In this document: piece by piece, positions 1 through 8,748 of the stretch
Layout: the number at the start of each line of letters is the position of its first letter
Position numbering within the stretch: the stretch's first letter is position 1
NCBI RefSeq assembly: GCF_002735645.1
Contig: NZ_PDZG01000010.1
Span: 26,684-90,683, forward strand
DNA: 64,000 nucleotides
Reading direction: 5' to 3'
Source of the DNA: Iodobacter sp. BJB302
GTDB taxonomy: Bacteria; Pseudomonadota; Gammaproteobacteria; Burkholderiales; Chitinibacteraceae
The notes under the pieces: generated by a model
What the model was told of the DNA's origin: nothing
The model's database searches: none
The model's input: only the letters and a program-made list of their open reading frames with translations
Position numbers and translations under genes: made by a program

Positions 1-1
1 A

Positions 2-1285
2 CAAAAGGGCGATTTAAAAGATGCCAATGGCAAGCTTATTTATGTAGAGCTGACAAAGGCGGCTAAGCAGGGCGGTGGCTTTGTTGATTATTTCTTTCCA
101 AAGAAAGGCTCAGGCAAGGCCGAGCCAAAGATTTCTTATGCTGTGCTGATCCCTGATTGGAACTGGGTGGTGGGCACGGGGATTTATGTTGATGATGTGG
201 ATGCCGAGTTTAAAAAGAATTTGCTGTATGGCATGGCAAAATTATTGCTGCTGGCCGTGCTGGTGGCGGGTGTGGCCTGGATGATTGCGCAAAGTATTTT
301 GCACCAGCTGGGGGGCGAGCCGCAGGAGGGGATTGCCGTGATGAGGCGGGTGGCCGATGGCGATTTACAGATTAATGTAGCGTCGGCTCAGCAGGGCAGC
401 ATGCTGTCTTCTTTAGGGGAAATGGTCATCGGCTTAAATAAGGTCATGCGCAATGTGCGCACGGACGCGGATTTGCTGAATGAGAGGGCCGCTCAGATTG
501 CTGGCTCCAGCAGGGAGATTTCAATTGCCGCTACCCGCCAGTCCGATGCGACAACCAATATGGCAGCCGCAATGGAAGAGCTGACGGTAAGTATTAATCA
601 TATTTCTGAGGGCTCAGGTGTGGCCGAGCAGGCATCGCGCCAAGCCACTGAGCTGGCTAAAAATGGCGTTACTCAGGTCGCTGAAGTAACCACCACCATG
701 GAGCTGATTGCGGGCAATGTCAGCGAAGCTACCACGCAGATCCGCCAGCTGGATGCTAAAGCGCGCGAGATTTCCGGTGTGGCCTCCGAAATCAAAGATA
801 TTGCGGATCAGACTAACTTGCTTGCGCTGAACGCGGCCATTGAGGCGGCAAGGGCTGGCGAACAGGGACGTGGTTTTGCAGTGGTGGCCGATGAAGTCAG
901 AAAACTGGCAGAAAGAACTTCGCTGGCAACGGTAAATATTGCTTCGATGCTGGCGGCAATTCAGGGCGAGACGCTCAGTGTGGTTAATGCCATGAGCGCC
1001 GCCATTCCCCAGGTAGAGCGGGGCGTGCAATTATCACGTCATGTCGCCGAGTCTTTAAACAGTATTCATTCCGGTGCTGAATCCAGCCTGCACAGCCTGC
1101 AAGAAATGGCCTCGGCTATCCGTGAGCAAAGCCAGGCCAGCAATAGCATTGCCTGCCGGGTGGAAGATATATCGCAAATGGTAGAAGAAACCAGCACCTC
1201 AATTCAGCATGCTGCAGAAAATGCATCGCAAGTTGAGCAGATTGCCAATCAGCTTAATCAGGGCGTGAGCCATTTTAAAGTTTAA
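2..1285 (+). CDS. Methyl-accepting chemotaxis protein, 5' truncated by the window edge
   Basis: The frame is open from base 2, so the start codon lies outside the window. The first ~60 visible residues are the end of a periplasmic single-Cache (sCache_2) sensor domain, with the signature run [16 protein letters not shown]. One transmembrane segment ([17 protein letters not shown]) follows, then a short HAMP-like linker and a long coiled-coil signalling domain. The hairpin tip is the highly conserved MCP segment ([18 protein letters not shown], then [18 protein letters not shown]), which contacts CheA/CheW. Such receptors relay small-molecule binding to the flagellar phosphorelay. The ligand cannot be read from this part; sCache_2 receptors often bind small carboxylates. 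There is no C-terminal CheR pentapeptide (it ends VSHFKV). Confidence 0.95.
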   Translation, partial: QKGDLKDANGKLIYVELTKAAKQGGGFVDYFFPKKGSGKAEPKISYAVLIPDWNWVVGTGIYVDDVDAEFKKNLLYGMAKLLLLAVLVAGVAWMIAQSILHQLGGEPQEGIAVMRRVADGDLQINVASAQQGSMLSSLGEMVIGLNKVMRNVRTDADLLNERAAQIAGSSREISIAATRQSDATTNMAAAMEELTVSINHISEGSGVAEQASRQATELAKNGVTQVAEVTTTMELIAGNVSEATTQIRQLDAKAREISGVASEIKDIADQTNLLALNAAIEAARAGEQGRGFAVVADEVRKLAERTSLATVNIASMLAAIQGETLSVVNAMSAAIPQVERGVQLSRHVAESLNSIHSGAESSLHSLQEMASAIREQSQASNSIACRVEDISQMVEETSTSIQHAAENASQVEQIANQLNQGVSHFKV

Positions 1286-1435
1286 CGTGTCAGGAGCGAA
1301 AGACCATCATGGCCGTTTGGATTCAAGCTGCATGGCATAAAGGTGAGCCAGATCTTAAGGGGCCTGGTAATTAGACGCTGAGTCCTGACGTTTGCATGTG
1401 TAAGCTTGCCGCCATTTTAAATACAGGAATTCCCA

Positions 1436-1699
1436 ATGCGAAAGTCTTCACTGATCTGTGTGCTTACCCTGCTGCTGAGCAGCCCAGCCGTATTTGCAGA
1501 TTGCAAAGATATGATTAAAGAAACCAGGCAGGATATTGAAGATAATCGTGATCATTACACGCTGGCTGCACGCAATAAGGCGAGGGTTGATCTAGCAAAG
1601 GCCGAAGCCAATCTTCTTGATTTAAATCCTCTGCCTGATGTGGATTGCAGAAAGTCAGTGCTTAAGGCAAGAGCGGAGCTGCGTAAAGGCAAAAAGTAA
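1436..1699 (+). CDS. Small exported protein of unknown function
   Basis: An 87-residue protein with a clear Sec signal peptide (hydrophobic core LICVLTLLLSS, likely cleavage after VFA). It leaves a ~65-residue mature chain rich in Lys, Arg, Asp and Glu, predicted largely helical, with two cysteines that could form one disulfide in the periplasm. An AGGAAT ribosome site lies ~7 bases before the ATG. I do not recognise a family. It stands alone, 150 bp after the chemoreceptor and on the same strand, with enough space for its own promoter. Confidence 0.7.
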   Translation: MRKSSLICVLTLLLSSPAVFADCKDMIKETRQDIEDNRDHYTLAARNKARVDLAKAEANLLDLNPLPDVDCRKSVLKARAELRKGKK

Positions 1700-1900
1700 T
1701 TCCAAAACCATGCAGGGTATGAGGGCCTTGCATTAAATTTGCGCGATGCTTTGTGCTGGCTGGGTTTGATCTGTCATTTTAATGGATGAAGTTGGTTTTA
1801 AGTCATTGCAAAAGCTTAAAAGTGAACAGTTGGAAAATTTATATTGGATGACATACGCCTATGCCAATATAATCATATCTTTCAGCTCACTTATCGGTTC

Positions 1901-2287
1901 ATGACAGCACGACGTTATCAGCTCAGCATACGCATTGCCTTTCTGGCGATCATGCTGCACGTCCTGATGCCTTTGCTGCATGCCACTTTGCCGCAGTCTG
2001 CCCTGCGCAGCAGCGTCTTTTGCGGCACGCTTACACCGATTATGGAATACCAGCTCAGCCAGCTGCCCGGCAGTAAATCCGAATCTGTTTTAGCAAAAAC
2101 CGCACCTGCCTGTGTGCTTTGCGCCCATGCGGATCAAACGCAGGCACCTGCCGCAGATCTTGCTGCGGCATCTGTAGTGGCTGCAATGTTGCCGCATACT
2201 TTTGGCATGCCCGCGCCGCCTGTGCTGCGCCTGCATCGCAATTCTGCTCTTCCTCCCCCCAGCCAAGCCCCGCCTGTTTTCTCTTAA
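1901..2287 (+). CDS. DUF2946-like membrane/exported protein, possibly copper related
   Basis: A 128-residue protein from the ATG at 1901 (the frame also opens at a TTG at 1844). The N-terminus RRYQLSIRIAFLAIMLHVL is one hydrophobic membrane or signal segment. It is followed by an ACVLC (C-x2-C) pair and a His/Pro-rich tail. This layout resembles DUF2946, a family often next to copper-handling outer-membrane receptors. That fits the MbnP/MbnH operon starting 320 bp downstream, but the family call comes from pattern alone. No convincing Shine-Dalgarno precedes either start. Confidence 0.5.
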   Translation: MTARRYQLSIRIAFLAIMLHVLMPLLHATLPQSALRSSVFCGTLTPIMEYQLSQLPGSKSESVLAKTAPACVLCAHADQTQAPAADLAAASVVAAMLPHTFGMPAPPVLRLHRNSALPPPSQAPPVFS

Positions 2288-2289
2288 CA

Positions 2290-2475
2290 GATTCTTGAAT
2301 GCGTTGAAAAAGATCTGCAGACACAAAGCTAAATAAGAACACAGAGGAACCTAAGGTTTGTGCGCTTTGCATGCTTTGCGTCTATTGATTTAAGGTAAAA
2401 ACAGCTAAAGCTTGATGGACACCAGACTATGGGAAACCTTTAAAGGTTTTTTCCCAGTGCTCTGTGTGCTCACCG
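2290..2475. repeat. Degenerate intergenic repeat resembling the ACACGGAG family
   Basis: This is most of the 320-bp spacer before mbnP. It has purine-biased runs such as aacacagaggaacctaagg and cagtgctctgtgtgctcac that resemble, in degraded form, the better preserved copies at 55628-55670 and 57217-57459. No gene is convincing here. The remainder, up to the GGAG before the mbnP ATG, shows nothing else I can name. Confidence 0.3.
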
Positions 2476-2607
2476 ATCTCTGCGCCTGCAGGTTTCAGGT
2501 TTTTCAGCCTTTTTACTAACAATACCCACGCGTTTTCATGGATCTGTTCAGCCTTTGCTGGCACCCGGTATAGCCGGTGTGCTCCTTTATGCTGTTTGGA
2601 GAAAACC

Positions 2608-3552
2608 ATGCGTTTATATGCAACTCTTGCCGTACTTATTCTGTCTGCCTGCAATTCCAGTAGTGATACTGAAACCCCTCCCGTTCCTCCCGTGCCTTTG
2701 CCAGATCAAACCGTTTCGGTGCAGTTTGCGCTGAAAGCAGGCGTTCAGGCGGTGGAGTGTAATACCACACTGCCAGGTTTAGGCCTGGCGGCAACCCCCG
2801 CTAAATTGCGCGATGCGCGGTTGTATGTGCACGATATTAAGCTGATTAATGCGCTGGGCAAGGAAGTGCCTTTGGCGCTGACGCAAAACGATAATCAATA
2901 TCTGAATGTGGCCCTGCTGGATTTTGAAAATAAAACCGGCAATTGTGCAGGCGGCACAGCAGAGTTAAACCGCCAATTCAGCGGCATTGTGCCTGGTGGC
3001 CAGTATATTGGCCTGAGCTTTAAAGTGGGTGTGCCCGATACGGCTAAAGATGCGGCCGGTAAAGATGTGGTGCTGAACCACTCTGACACCATGGCCGTGC
3101 CTGCGCCGCTCAATAATATGGCGCTGGGCTGGAGCTGGCAGGCGGGCCGCCGCTTTGTGCAGCTGGAGTTAAATCCTGATGTGCCTGCGGTAGGCGGCAA
3201 GGCCGTGAATTGGTATTTCCATTTAGGCGCAACCGGCTGCACGGCCGATGCGGTGGATGCCAATCGCTTTAGCTGCAGCAATCCCAATCTTGTGCCGGTG
3301 CGTTTAAGTAGCTTTGATGTGGCTAAGCAGCAGGTAGTGCTGGATCTGGCTGCGCTCTTGCAGGGTGTGGATATCAGCAAGGATGCGGGCGGCTCTAATG
3401 GTTGTATGAGCGGGCCGACTGATCCTGAATGCGGGCTGATGTTTGCTAATTTAGATTTAAATCTGAATGAATCTGCCGCAGGTAAAAAAGACGCGGGCTT
3501 GCCTAAGGGTGATGGCAGTTTCTCTAAAGTATTTAAGGCTGCTCTGAAATGA
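2608..3552 (+). CDS. mbnP: MbnP-family copper-binding lipoprotein (metallo-mystery pair four-Cys protein)
   Basis: A 314-residue protein. The ATG at 2608 is preferred over the longer frame from 2464 because it has GGAG 8 bases upstream and begins a lipoprotein signal with lipobox LSAC (Cys18). Family marks are the early VQFAL strand, the cysteine set (Cys in QAVECNTT, TGNCAGG, TGCTADA, FSCSN, NGCMSG, PECGLM), the tryptophans in GWSWQAGR and NWYFHLG, and the closing LDLNLN...FSKVF. In characterised members the partner MbnH converts a tryptophan to kynurenine, which then helps bind copper. It overlaps mbnH by an ATGA, indicating translational coupling. Likely located in the outer-membrane inner leaflet or periplasm. 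Confidence 0.9.
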   Translation: MRLYATLAVLILSACNSSSDTETPPVPPVPLPDQTVSVQFALKAGVQAVECNTTLPGLGLAATPAKLRDARLYVHDIKLINALGKEVPLALTQNDNQYLNVALLDFENKTGNCAGGTAELNRQFSGIVPGGQYIGLSFKVGVPDTAKDAAGKDVVLNHSDTMAVPAPLNNMALGWSWQAGRRFVQLELNPDVPAVGGKAVNWYFHLGATGCTADAVDANRFSCSNPNLVPVRLSSFDVAKQQVVLDLAALLQGVDISKDAGGSNGCMSGPTDPECGLMFANLDLNLNESAAGKKDAGLPKGDGSFSKVFKAALK

Positions 3553-4691
3553 TTAAACGCTGCCTTTTGGCAGCGTTAGTGCTCGGCGGCTGCGTGCAGT
3601 CGGGCACTTCCACCTCAGATCCGGTTCGTACAAGTGCGAGCTGGAGCTGGGAGCTGCCGTTTTATTTTCCTACCCCAAAAGTACCTGCCGACAATCCCAT
3701 GAGCGAGGCCAAGTTTCAGCTGGGCCGCAGCTTATTCTACGATGCGCGGCTTTCAGGAAACGGCCAGCAAAGCTGCTCATCCTGCCATGATCAGAGTAAG
3801 GCATTTGCCGATGGCAGGGCTGTTTCACTTGGCTCTACCGGTGAGAGCACGCCAAGAAACGCGCAAGGTCTGGCCAATGTGGCCTGGCACAGCACTTACA
3901 CATGGGCCAACCCTGCACTGGCGACGCTGGAGCGGCAGATGGAAGTGCCGCTGTTTGCCGAGCATCCGGTAGAAATGGGCGTTACCGATCAAAATAAAGC
4001 CACTATCCTGGCGCGCTTTCAGGCTGATCGGGAATATGTGCAGCGCTTTGCAGAGGTTTTCCCTGGCGAGCCGATCGGATTCCCGCAGATTATTAAAGCC
4101 ATTGCCACATTTCAGCGCGGGCTGATTTCTGCGTCTTCCAAATATGATCAGTATTTGCAGGGCAAGGCCACGCTGACATCTGCAGAGCTGCGCGGTAAAG
4201 ACCTGTTTTTTGGTGAGCAGGCCGAGTGCTTTCACTGCCATGGCAGCTTTAATTTTAATGATCAGGTGCGCCATGCGGGCTCCTATACCGCCGAAACACT
4301 TTTTCATAACACCGGGCTGTATAACATCGACGGTAAAGGCGGCTTTCCTGAGCCTAACCGTGGCTTATTCGAGCTAAGTGGTGTGCCTGCGGATATGGGC
4401 ATGTTCCGCGCACCCAGCTTACGCAATGTGCAGCTTACCGGCCCCTATATGCACGATGGCAGCATCGCCACGCTGGAAGAGGTGCTGGATTTTTATGCAG
4501 CAGGCGGGCGTGAAATCAAGACCGGCCCGCATAAGGGGGATGGCCGCCTTAACCCGTTTAAAAGCGATTTGATTGTTCGTATTCAGCTGAACGAGCAAGA
4601 CAAAGCCAATATCGTCGCCTTTTTAAAGACACTCACCGATGAAAAATTTATTTCTGATCAGCGCTTCGCTGATCCTCGCCGCAGCAAATAG
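3549..4691 (+). CDS. mbnH: MbnH-family di-haem c-type enzyme
   Basis: A 380-residue protein of the bacterial di-haem cytochrome c peroxidase/MauG superfamily. Two haem c sites are visible: CSSCH (residues 76-80) and CFHCH (227-231). The N-terminus ends in a lipobox (LGGC, Cys15), so it is probably a lipoprotein. In the described pair, MbnH forms a high-valent bis-Fe(IV) state and oxidises a tryptophan of MbnP to kynurenine. The start overlaps the mbnP stop by four bases (ATGA). The 3' end overlaps the following barrel gene by 53 bases. Confidence 0.9.
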   Translation: MIKRCLLAALVLGGCVQSGTSTSDPVRTSASWSWELPFYFPTPKVPADNPMSEAKFQLGRSLFYDARLSGNGQQSCSSCHDQSKAFADGRAVSLGSTGESTPRNAQGLANVAWHSTYTWANPALATLERQMEVPLFAEHPVEMGVTDQNKATILARFQADREYVQRFAEVFPGEPIGFPQIIKAIATFQRGLISASSKYDQYLQGKATLTSAELRGKDLFFGEQAECFHCHGSFNFNDQVRHAGSYTAETLFHNTGLYNIDGKGGFPEPNRGLFELSGVPADMGMFRAPSLRNVQLTGPYMHDGSIATLEEVLDFYAAGGREIKTGPHKGDGRLNPFKSDLIVRIQLNEQDKANIVAFLKTLTDEKFISDQRFADPRRSK

Positions 4692-5769
4692 CGCGCTGGC
4701 CCACGATGGGCCGCATGATGATGAGCCCACTGGCTATACGCAAATTAATCTGCTGACCAATATTCGTTACCTCAGTGGCGATACGGCATGGCCGGGAGCC
4801 CTGCCAGTACTGGGGGCCAGTAATGAGGACCGGCGCGGCGTGTGGTACGGTGGTTCTGGTATTGAGTGGCGTCAGCGCTGGACAGCAGAAATTGGCACGC
4901 AGCTGATGGCCGCATACGACGAGCACGACAGAGGCGTGGCGCTGGATCATGCGGTAATTCGTTACCAGACTGATGCGGCGCAACTGGTTTTAGGGCGGCA
5001 GTCGCCCGTGTTTGCCGAAGCCGGATTAAGCACCTGGGCGCTGCCTGATTTATGGCTCTATACGGTATTGGGCGATGATCACTGGCATGAAGATGGCTTA
5101 GCCTTGCGTTATACCGTGGGCAATCTGACTGGCCACGCTGGTGTTTTTAATGGGCAAGGCTATCCGGGGGCAGAAAGCGCCATGTGGACAGCAGGCCTTG
5201 CCTGGCAGGATGGTCCATGGTTTTTGGCCGGTCATGCCGCCTACATCTCCGATGTAAATCGTTCCTTAGTCACAGACGCGCATGGCGGGCATAGTCACGC
5301 AGGGCAGGCTGTGGGCTGCGGTAAGTTAACAGATTGCCTGGCTGGAAAATCCACTCTGCTGCGCGCTAAGGCGGGCTGGCAGGGTGAGCAATACTGGCTG
5401 CAATCGGCATGGAGCTGGCAGCAGCAGGATGGCCAGATCGATAGCACGCTGGGCCGTGTTGCTTATCAGGGAGAGCTGAATAGTCTGGCGCTGGAGGGCG
5501 GGGTTAAGCTTACCGACAGCATTAAACTGGCGTTGCGTCACGAATGGATGGGCATTGCCCATGAATTAGCTGGCGTGAACGCCGCGCAAATTGCCAGCAA
5601 AAATGGCATTGCCAATAGCGATGAGCAGCCATACCAGACCGGGCTGCGCCTGGCATGGCAAGCGCACTCCGTGCATTTGCTGGCGCTGGAGCTGCATCAA
5701 ACCCGGCGCAATGGTGAGTCTAATCATCTGGCGATGTTGCAATGGCAGATGAATGCGCGGCTGTATTGA
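4639..5769 (+). CDS. Outer-membrane beta-barrel protein of the MbnP/MbnH operon
   Basis: A 376-residue protein with a clear signal peptide (LISASLILAAANSALA, cleavage before HDGPHDDE). Alternating aromatic/polar strands typical of a porin-like barrel follow, ending in an aromatic residue (NARLY). The mature N-terminus (HDGPHDDE) and an internal loop (DAHGGHSHAG) are His/Asp rich, compatible with metal binding. The ATG lies 53 bases inside mbnH in another frame. The signal peptide makes this start credible despite the long overlap and implies coupling. I infer a role in copper uptake or sensing at the outer membrane; no specific family was recognised. Confidence 0.75.
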   Translation: MKNLFLISASLILAAANSALAHDGPHDDEPTGYTQINLLTNIRYLSGDTAWPGALPVLGASNEDRRGVWYGGSGIEWRQRWTAEIGTQLMAAYDEHDRGVALDHAVIRYQTDAAQLVLGRQSPVFAEAGLSTWALPDLWLYTVLGDDHWHEDGLALRYTVGNLTGHAGVFNGQGYPGAESAMWTAGLAWQDGPWFLAGHAAYISDVNRSLVTDAHGGHSHAGQAVGCGKLTDCLAGKSTLLRAKAGWQGEQYWLQSAWSWQQQDGQIDSTLGRVAYQGELNSLALEGGVKLTDSIKLALRHEWMGIAHELAGVNAAQIASKNGIANSDEQPYQTGLRLAWQAHSVHLLALELHQTRRNGESNHLAMLQWQMNARLY

Positions 5770-5787
5770 TGGTTGAGAGGCCATTTT

Positions 5788-6037
5788 TGTAGGGCGGGCG
5801 GGGTCTGTGTGTGCTAAGCAAAGTCAAAAAGGTAGTGCCTTCGGCACGTTGATTTAGGTGCGGGATCCCCGCAGGGACTCACTTTCTTGCTTCGCCAGAA
5901 ATCATAGTACGCAAAGAAGGCGACCCCACGAAACACGAAGGCCCCTGCGCTGCGGACAATCGAGTCGGCGGCGGGCGGGATTGGCTCGTTCCTCGCTCCC
6001 TTGCCGAAACCCCGCCCCGCTTGTTCCTCGCTCCGGC
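5788..6037. repeat. Dispersed repeat, left copy, inverted relative to 44541-44836
   Basis: It begins tgtagggcggg, continues with gctaagcaaagtcaaaaag, tgccttcggcacgttgattt, cacgaaggcccctgcgc and cggacaatcgagtcggcggc, and ends cttgttcctcgctccggc at 6037. The right flank of the prophage carries the same blocks in reverse complement. Short open frames inside it are not convincing genes. The repeat stops exactly where the predicted prophage end begins. Together with the phage end it fills 5770-6185. Confidence 0.85.
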
Positions 6038-6083
6038 TGAAGCGCGGCGCGATAAATTGGGGGTGTTGTGCGCGATAAATTGA
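6038..6083 (+). promoter_or_regulatory. Prophage left (late-side) end with paired transposase-binding boxes
   Basis: Terminal TGA at 6038, then GATAAAT at 6051 and again at 6074, each preceded by GCGC. The 23-bp spacing equals that of the two boxes at the right end, and the ends align without gaps. By analogy with MuA end-binding sites these are probably the transposase recognition sites. An oppositely oriented atttatc at 6121-6127 may be a third, inner site. Confidence 0.7.
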
Positions 6084-6128
6084 TTGGCTGCATTTTCCAC
6101 CATTTGTAAAAGAATTTCATATTTATCA

Positions 6129-6154
6129 GCAAAGGAGCCGGGAGGCTCCTTTGC
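6129..6154. terminator. Strong hairpin closing the late transcription unit
   Basis: A perfect 11-bp stem (GCAAAGGAGCC / GGCTCCTTTGC) with a GGGA loop lies between the last late gene and the prophage end. It is followed by TTTT on the plus strand and only weakly T-rich sequence on the minus strand. It could terminate late transcripts leaving the prophage or host transcripts entering it. Confidence 0.5.
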
Positions 6155-6185
6155 TTTTGGTGGCTTAGTCTGCTTTTACATCAAA

Positions 6186-6629
6186 CTACTGCACCACCCC
6201 CGTTAAAATTTCCTGACGGCGTGCTGCAGTAATCAAGCCTTGCTCTTCCAAATACATCAGCGCAAATCGGGTCGATGGCAGATTTAAATCCACATGGGTT
6301 AAACGCGGGTCTTCGATGATCTCGTAAAAGTCAGCGATTAGCGGATGGTCTGCGCGGGCTGCTTTGATTGCCACGCGCTCTGCGGCGGTAAATAGCAGCT
6401 TAAATTCGATCGGCGTGACAAGCGGGTTAGCCGTAAGCACAGGCGCTGGCGCTACAAACTGGCCAGCTGCATACGTGTAGCCGGTAACGTCATGATCGGC
6501 ATCGACAATCAATACTTCCTTATTATCAAAACCGGCGTAATTCATCTCTGCGGTATGCACAACGCCATTAGAAAGCGTGGCGCTTGCGCTGCAGCCGATG
6601 ACTAAGATATCTAATACGATGGCTTTCAT
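6186..6629 (-). CDS. Tail-fibre-associated small protein
   Basis: 147 residues from the ATG at 6629, which has GAGGA 8 bases upstream; a longer start at 6653 would overlap the fibre gene. The C-terminal half (FTAAERVAIKAARADHPLIADF...THVDLNLPSTRFALMYLEEQGLI) matches a small protein that commonly follows the fibre gene in Mu-like and P2-like phages, where it may act as an assembly chaperone. It is the last gene of the leftward late operon, 11 bp from the fibre stop. A specific function cannot be shown from the sequence. Confidence 0.65.
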   Translation of the reverse strand: MKAIVLDILVIGCSASATLSNGVVHTAEMNYAGFDNKEVLIVDADHDVTGYTYAAGQFVAPAPVLTANPLVTPIEFKLLFTAAERVAIKAARADHPLIADFYEIIEDPRLTHVDLNLPSTRFALMYLEEQGLITAARRQEILTGVVQ

Positions 6630-6639
6630 TGCGGCGTCC

Positions 6640-8748
6640 TCAGTATTTATCACGGAAAATAAAGCTATTGCCGTCGCCTAACAGAATCGACGCCGGGCCA
6701 GGCAGAGAAAAAATAGTGTTGATCGTGGTACTGCTGCTCCCGCCCACCAGCGGGTAGTCGTAATAAACATTGCCCAGCAGCTTTTTCTCAGCAAAATCAG
6801 CGAGGCTGTGGCCGGAGAGTTTGGGTGTAGGAGTCGGAAACAGTACGGGGCCAAGCGTGATCACGCCACCCGTTGCCGTAAAAGTCTTCACGCCAGGCGT
6901 TGAGCTGTTATCAGAAAGAAGCAGCGTGCCATCGGGCAATTTAGTGATATTGCTTGCTGATGCCGTGGGGTTCACCGCATCACTTACCGTGACAGTGGCA
7001 CCGGATATGCTGACATGCCGCAGCTTGGCTTGAGCCAGTGCAAAGCTGGTGGGGGTCAAACGAATTAAACGGTTTGCCGCGTGATAATTCTCTGGGTATG
7101 GGACAGAGGGTGGCGGTACTGGCAAGGAGCCGGTGTTTTCTGCAACGGAAACAGCGGTACCCAACGCCACCGCCGTGCCAGTCACAGTGGCCACGGCTAA
7201 TTTATACGAAGTAGGCGCGGCGGTATCGTAGCCCCACACCAGTGCCGTATTTGCTGTAATTCCGCCAATGAGGACTTGATTAGTACACCCCGCCAGAGCG
7301 GTGACTGTTGCACCCATTGTCACCGTCACACCGCTCACAGACAGTGCCCACACCCCTTGATCTGTGCCAAATATGGCCGATGTCGGGCTAAAAATGACCA
7401 GCCTATGCTGACTATTACCCGATGGGTAAGAGGTTTGCGCTGCAGCATTTACCGTGATCGTATTGCCAGAAACAGACAGCGTGCGGGCTTTAACTACTGC
7501 GTTCCCCAGGCCCGTAATTAAAAATGTAGCGCCGGACAATAGCCCGGCGGCACGATAATATTCAGCGCCAACCACGCCCACTGTGGCGATCGCTCCGATT
7601 GTGAGCGTTAGCCCTGTCAGCGTCACCACCACCGAATGAATAGAGCCAATAAACAAAAACCGTGTGGCATCCAGCTGAAACAAACCCACAATGAGCTGCG
7701 GCCTGGCGTTGGCTTCATCCTGGATTTGCGACACTTTAAGCGCGGTACCCAGCGTTTTGGTATCTGCCGCATAGGCCTGCATCAGCATCCCATCCGAAAC
7801 CATGGTCAGCAGCACAGAAACATTACCCATCACAATGGCCCCGCAGGCCGCACCAAAGCCGCTGTCTGCAGACACATAACCCAAATACGTGCGGCGGCCG
7901 TACGTAACCCCGTTCCAAATTCCCTGTGGAATGGCGTTATTCACCAAACGGCAGTAGTTCAGCGCAACGTTGTTATAAGTGACGGGGAAATTAACCTGCA
8001 CGCCGTCCACAGACTCAACCGTTGGCGTGCCGCCGATCTGTGCAATGGCCATCACCAATTTATTGGGGGTAGCTGTGCGTGAATCCAGCGTGATTTTATT
8101 GAGGCCCAGCATGCTGTAAATCCGCAGCTCGCCCTCAGCTGGCAAGCGAGGTGTGGCATCGGCAGTAAGCCACATGTCCGTCGCCTCAATCACTTCAGAC
8201 TTTTGCCGGTAGCGCTGATCGCCCTCTGGCTGAGTTAAATATTGCGAGTGAGGATCTGGCTTTAGCTCATGGGCATTGATCGCGTTGATGAGTGATTGCG
8301 CCGTGACCACCGCCACGCTGGGGTCGATCGTCAGCTGCACTACTGATGCATTGCCAAGCTGAATAATCATCCGCAGCAGCATATCTCGCGCCGAACCTTG
8401 CGCGAGCAGCGGCTTGTACGTGTCAGGGAAATTGCCCACGGCCAGCAGCTTATTACCTGCGGCATTGCCACCAATCAAACCAACTTCACGAATCGTCCAG
8501 CCGCCCACAGTAGTCGGCACCACCGCTTCAATCACCAGCCAGTTAGGGTTTTCAGCGTCGGGCGTGACAGAGGTAATCGCCACCCGATGCACTTCATGGG
8601 TTAGCGCCGTCATGGATTCAACCGGCGTGATCGCTGCGCCATTGCCATCGCCCAGAGCCAGATGCGTAAATGGCACCAGCGTGCCCGTGGCTTGCGCCGA
8701 AATCATTTCCGCTGCGCCCAGCGCGGTCAGTAGCGTGTTGTAGCTCAT
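6640..8748 (-). CDS. Tail fibre protein with collar N-terminus and propeller-like repeats
   Basis: 702 residues. Residues 1-150 (YNTLLTALGAAEMISAQATG, then FTHLALGDGNG and GGWTIREVGLIG) are the P2 gpH-type tail-fibre collar domain (DUF3751-like) that docks to the baseplate. The remainder contains at least five or six ~45-60-residue repeats ending in a VSGxTVTVGA-like hairpin: TLTGLTLTIGA, LSVSGNTITVNA, LSVSGVTVTMGA, ATVTGTAVALGT, VSISGATVTVSDA, FTATGGVITLGP. This looks like a beta-propeller receptor-binding region. The ATG overlaps the gpI-like stop (ATGA). It should determine host range. Confidence 0.85.
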   Translation of the reverse strand: MSYNTLLTALGAAEMISAQATGTLVPFTHLALGDGNGAAITPVESMTALTHEVHRVAITSVTPDAENPNWLVIEAVVPTTVGGWTIREVGLIGGNAAGNKLLAVGNFPDTYKPLLAQGSARDMLLRMIIQLGNASVVQLTIDPSVAVVTAQSLINAINAHELKPDPHSQYLTQPEGDQRYRQKSEVIEATDMWLTADATPRLPAEGELRIYSMLGLNKITLDSRTATPNKLVMAIAQIGGTPTVESVDGVQVNFPVTYNNVALNYCRLVNNAIPQGIWNGVTYGRRTYLGYVSADSGFGAACGAIVMGNVSVLLTMVSDGMLMQAYAADTKTLGTALKVSQIQDEANARPQLIVGLFQLDATRFLFIGSIHSVVVTLTGLTLTIGAIATVGVVGAEYYRAAGLLSGATFLITGLGNAVVKARTLSVSGNTITVNAAAQTSYPSGNSQHRLVIFSPTSAIFGTDQGVWALSVSGVTVTMGATVTALAGCTNQVLIGGITANTALVWGYDTAAPTSYKLAVATVTGTAVALGTAVSVAENTGSLPVPPPSVPYPENYHAANRLIRLTPTSFALAQAKLRHVSISGATVTVSDAVNPTASASNITKLPDGTLLLSDNSSTPGVKTFTATGGVITLGPVLFPTPTPKLSGHSLADFAEKKLLGNVYYDYPLVGGSSSTTINTIFSLPGPASILLGDGNSFIFRDKY

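Noticed and set aside
614..1030. 138-codon antisense frame in the chemoreceptor gene
   Set aside because: Shadow of a strongly conserved MCP coding region; composition is unlike a protein.
5858..6132. Several 60-76-codon frames in the left repeat
   Set aside because: They arise from a GC-rich repeated block; all are Arg/Pro-rich and disagree with the other copy of the repeat.
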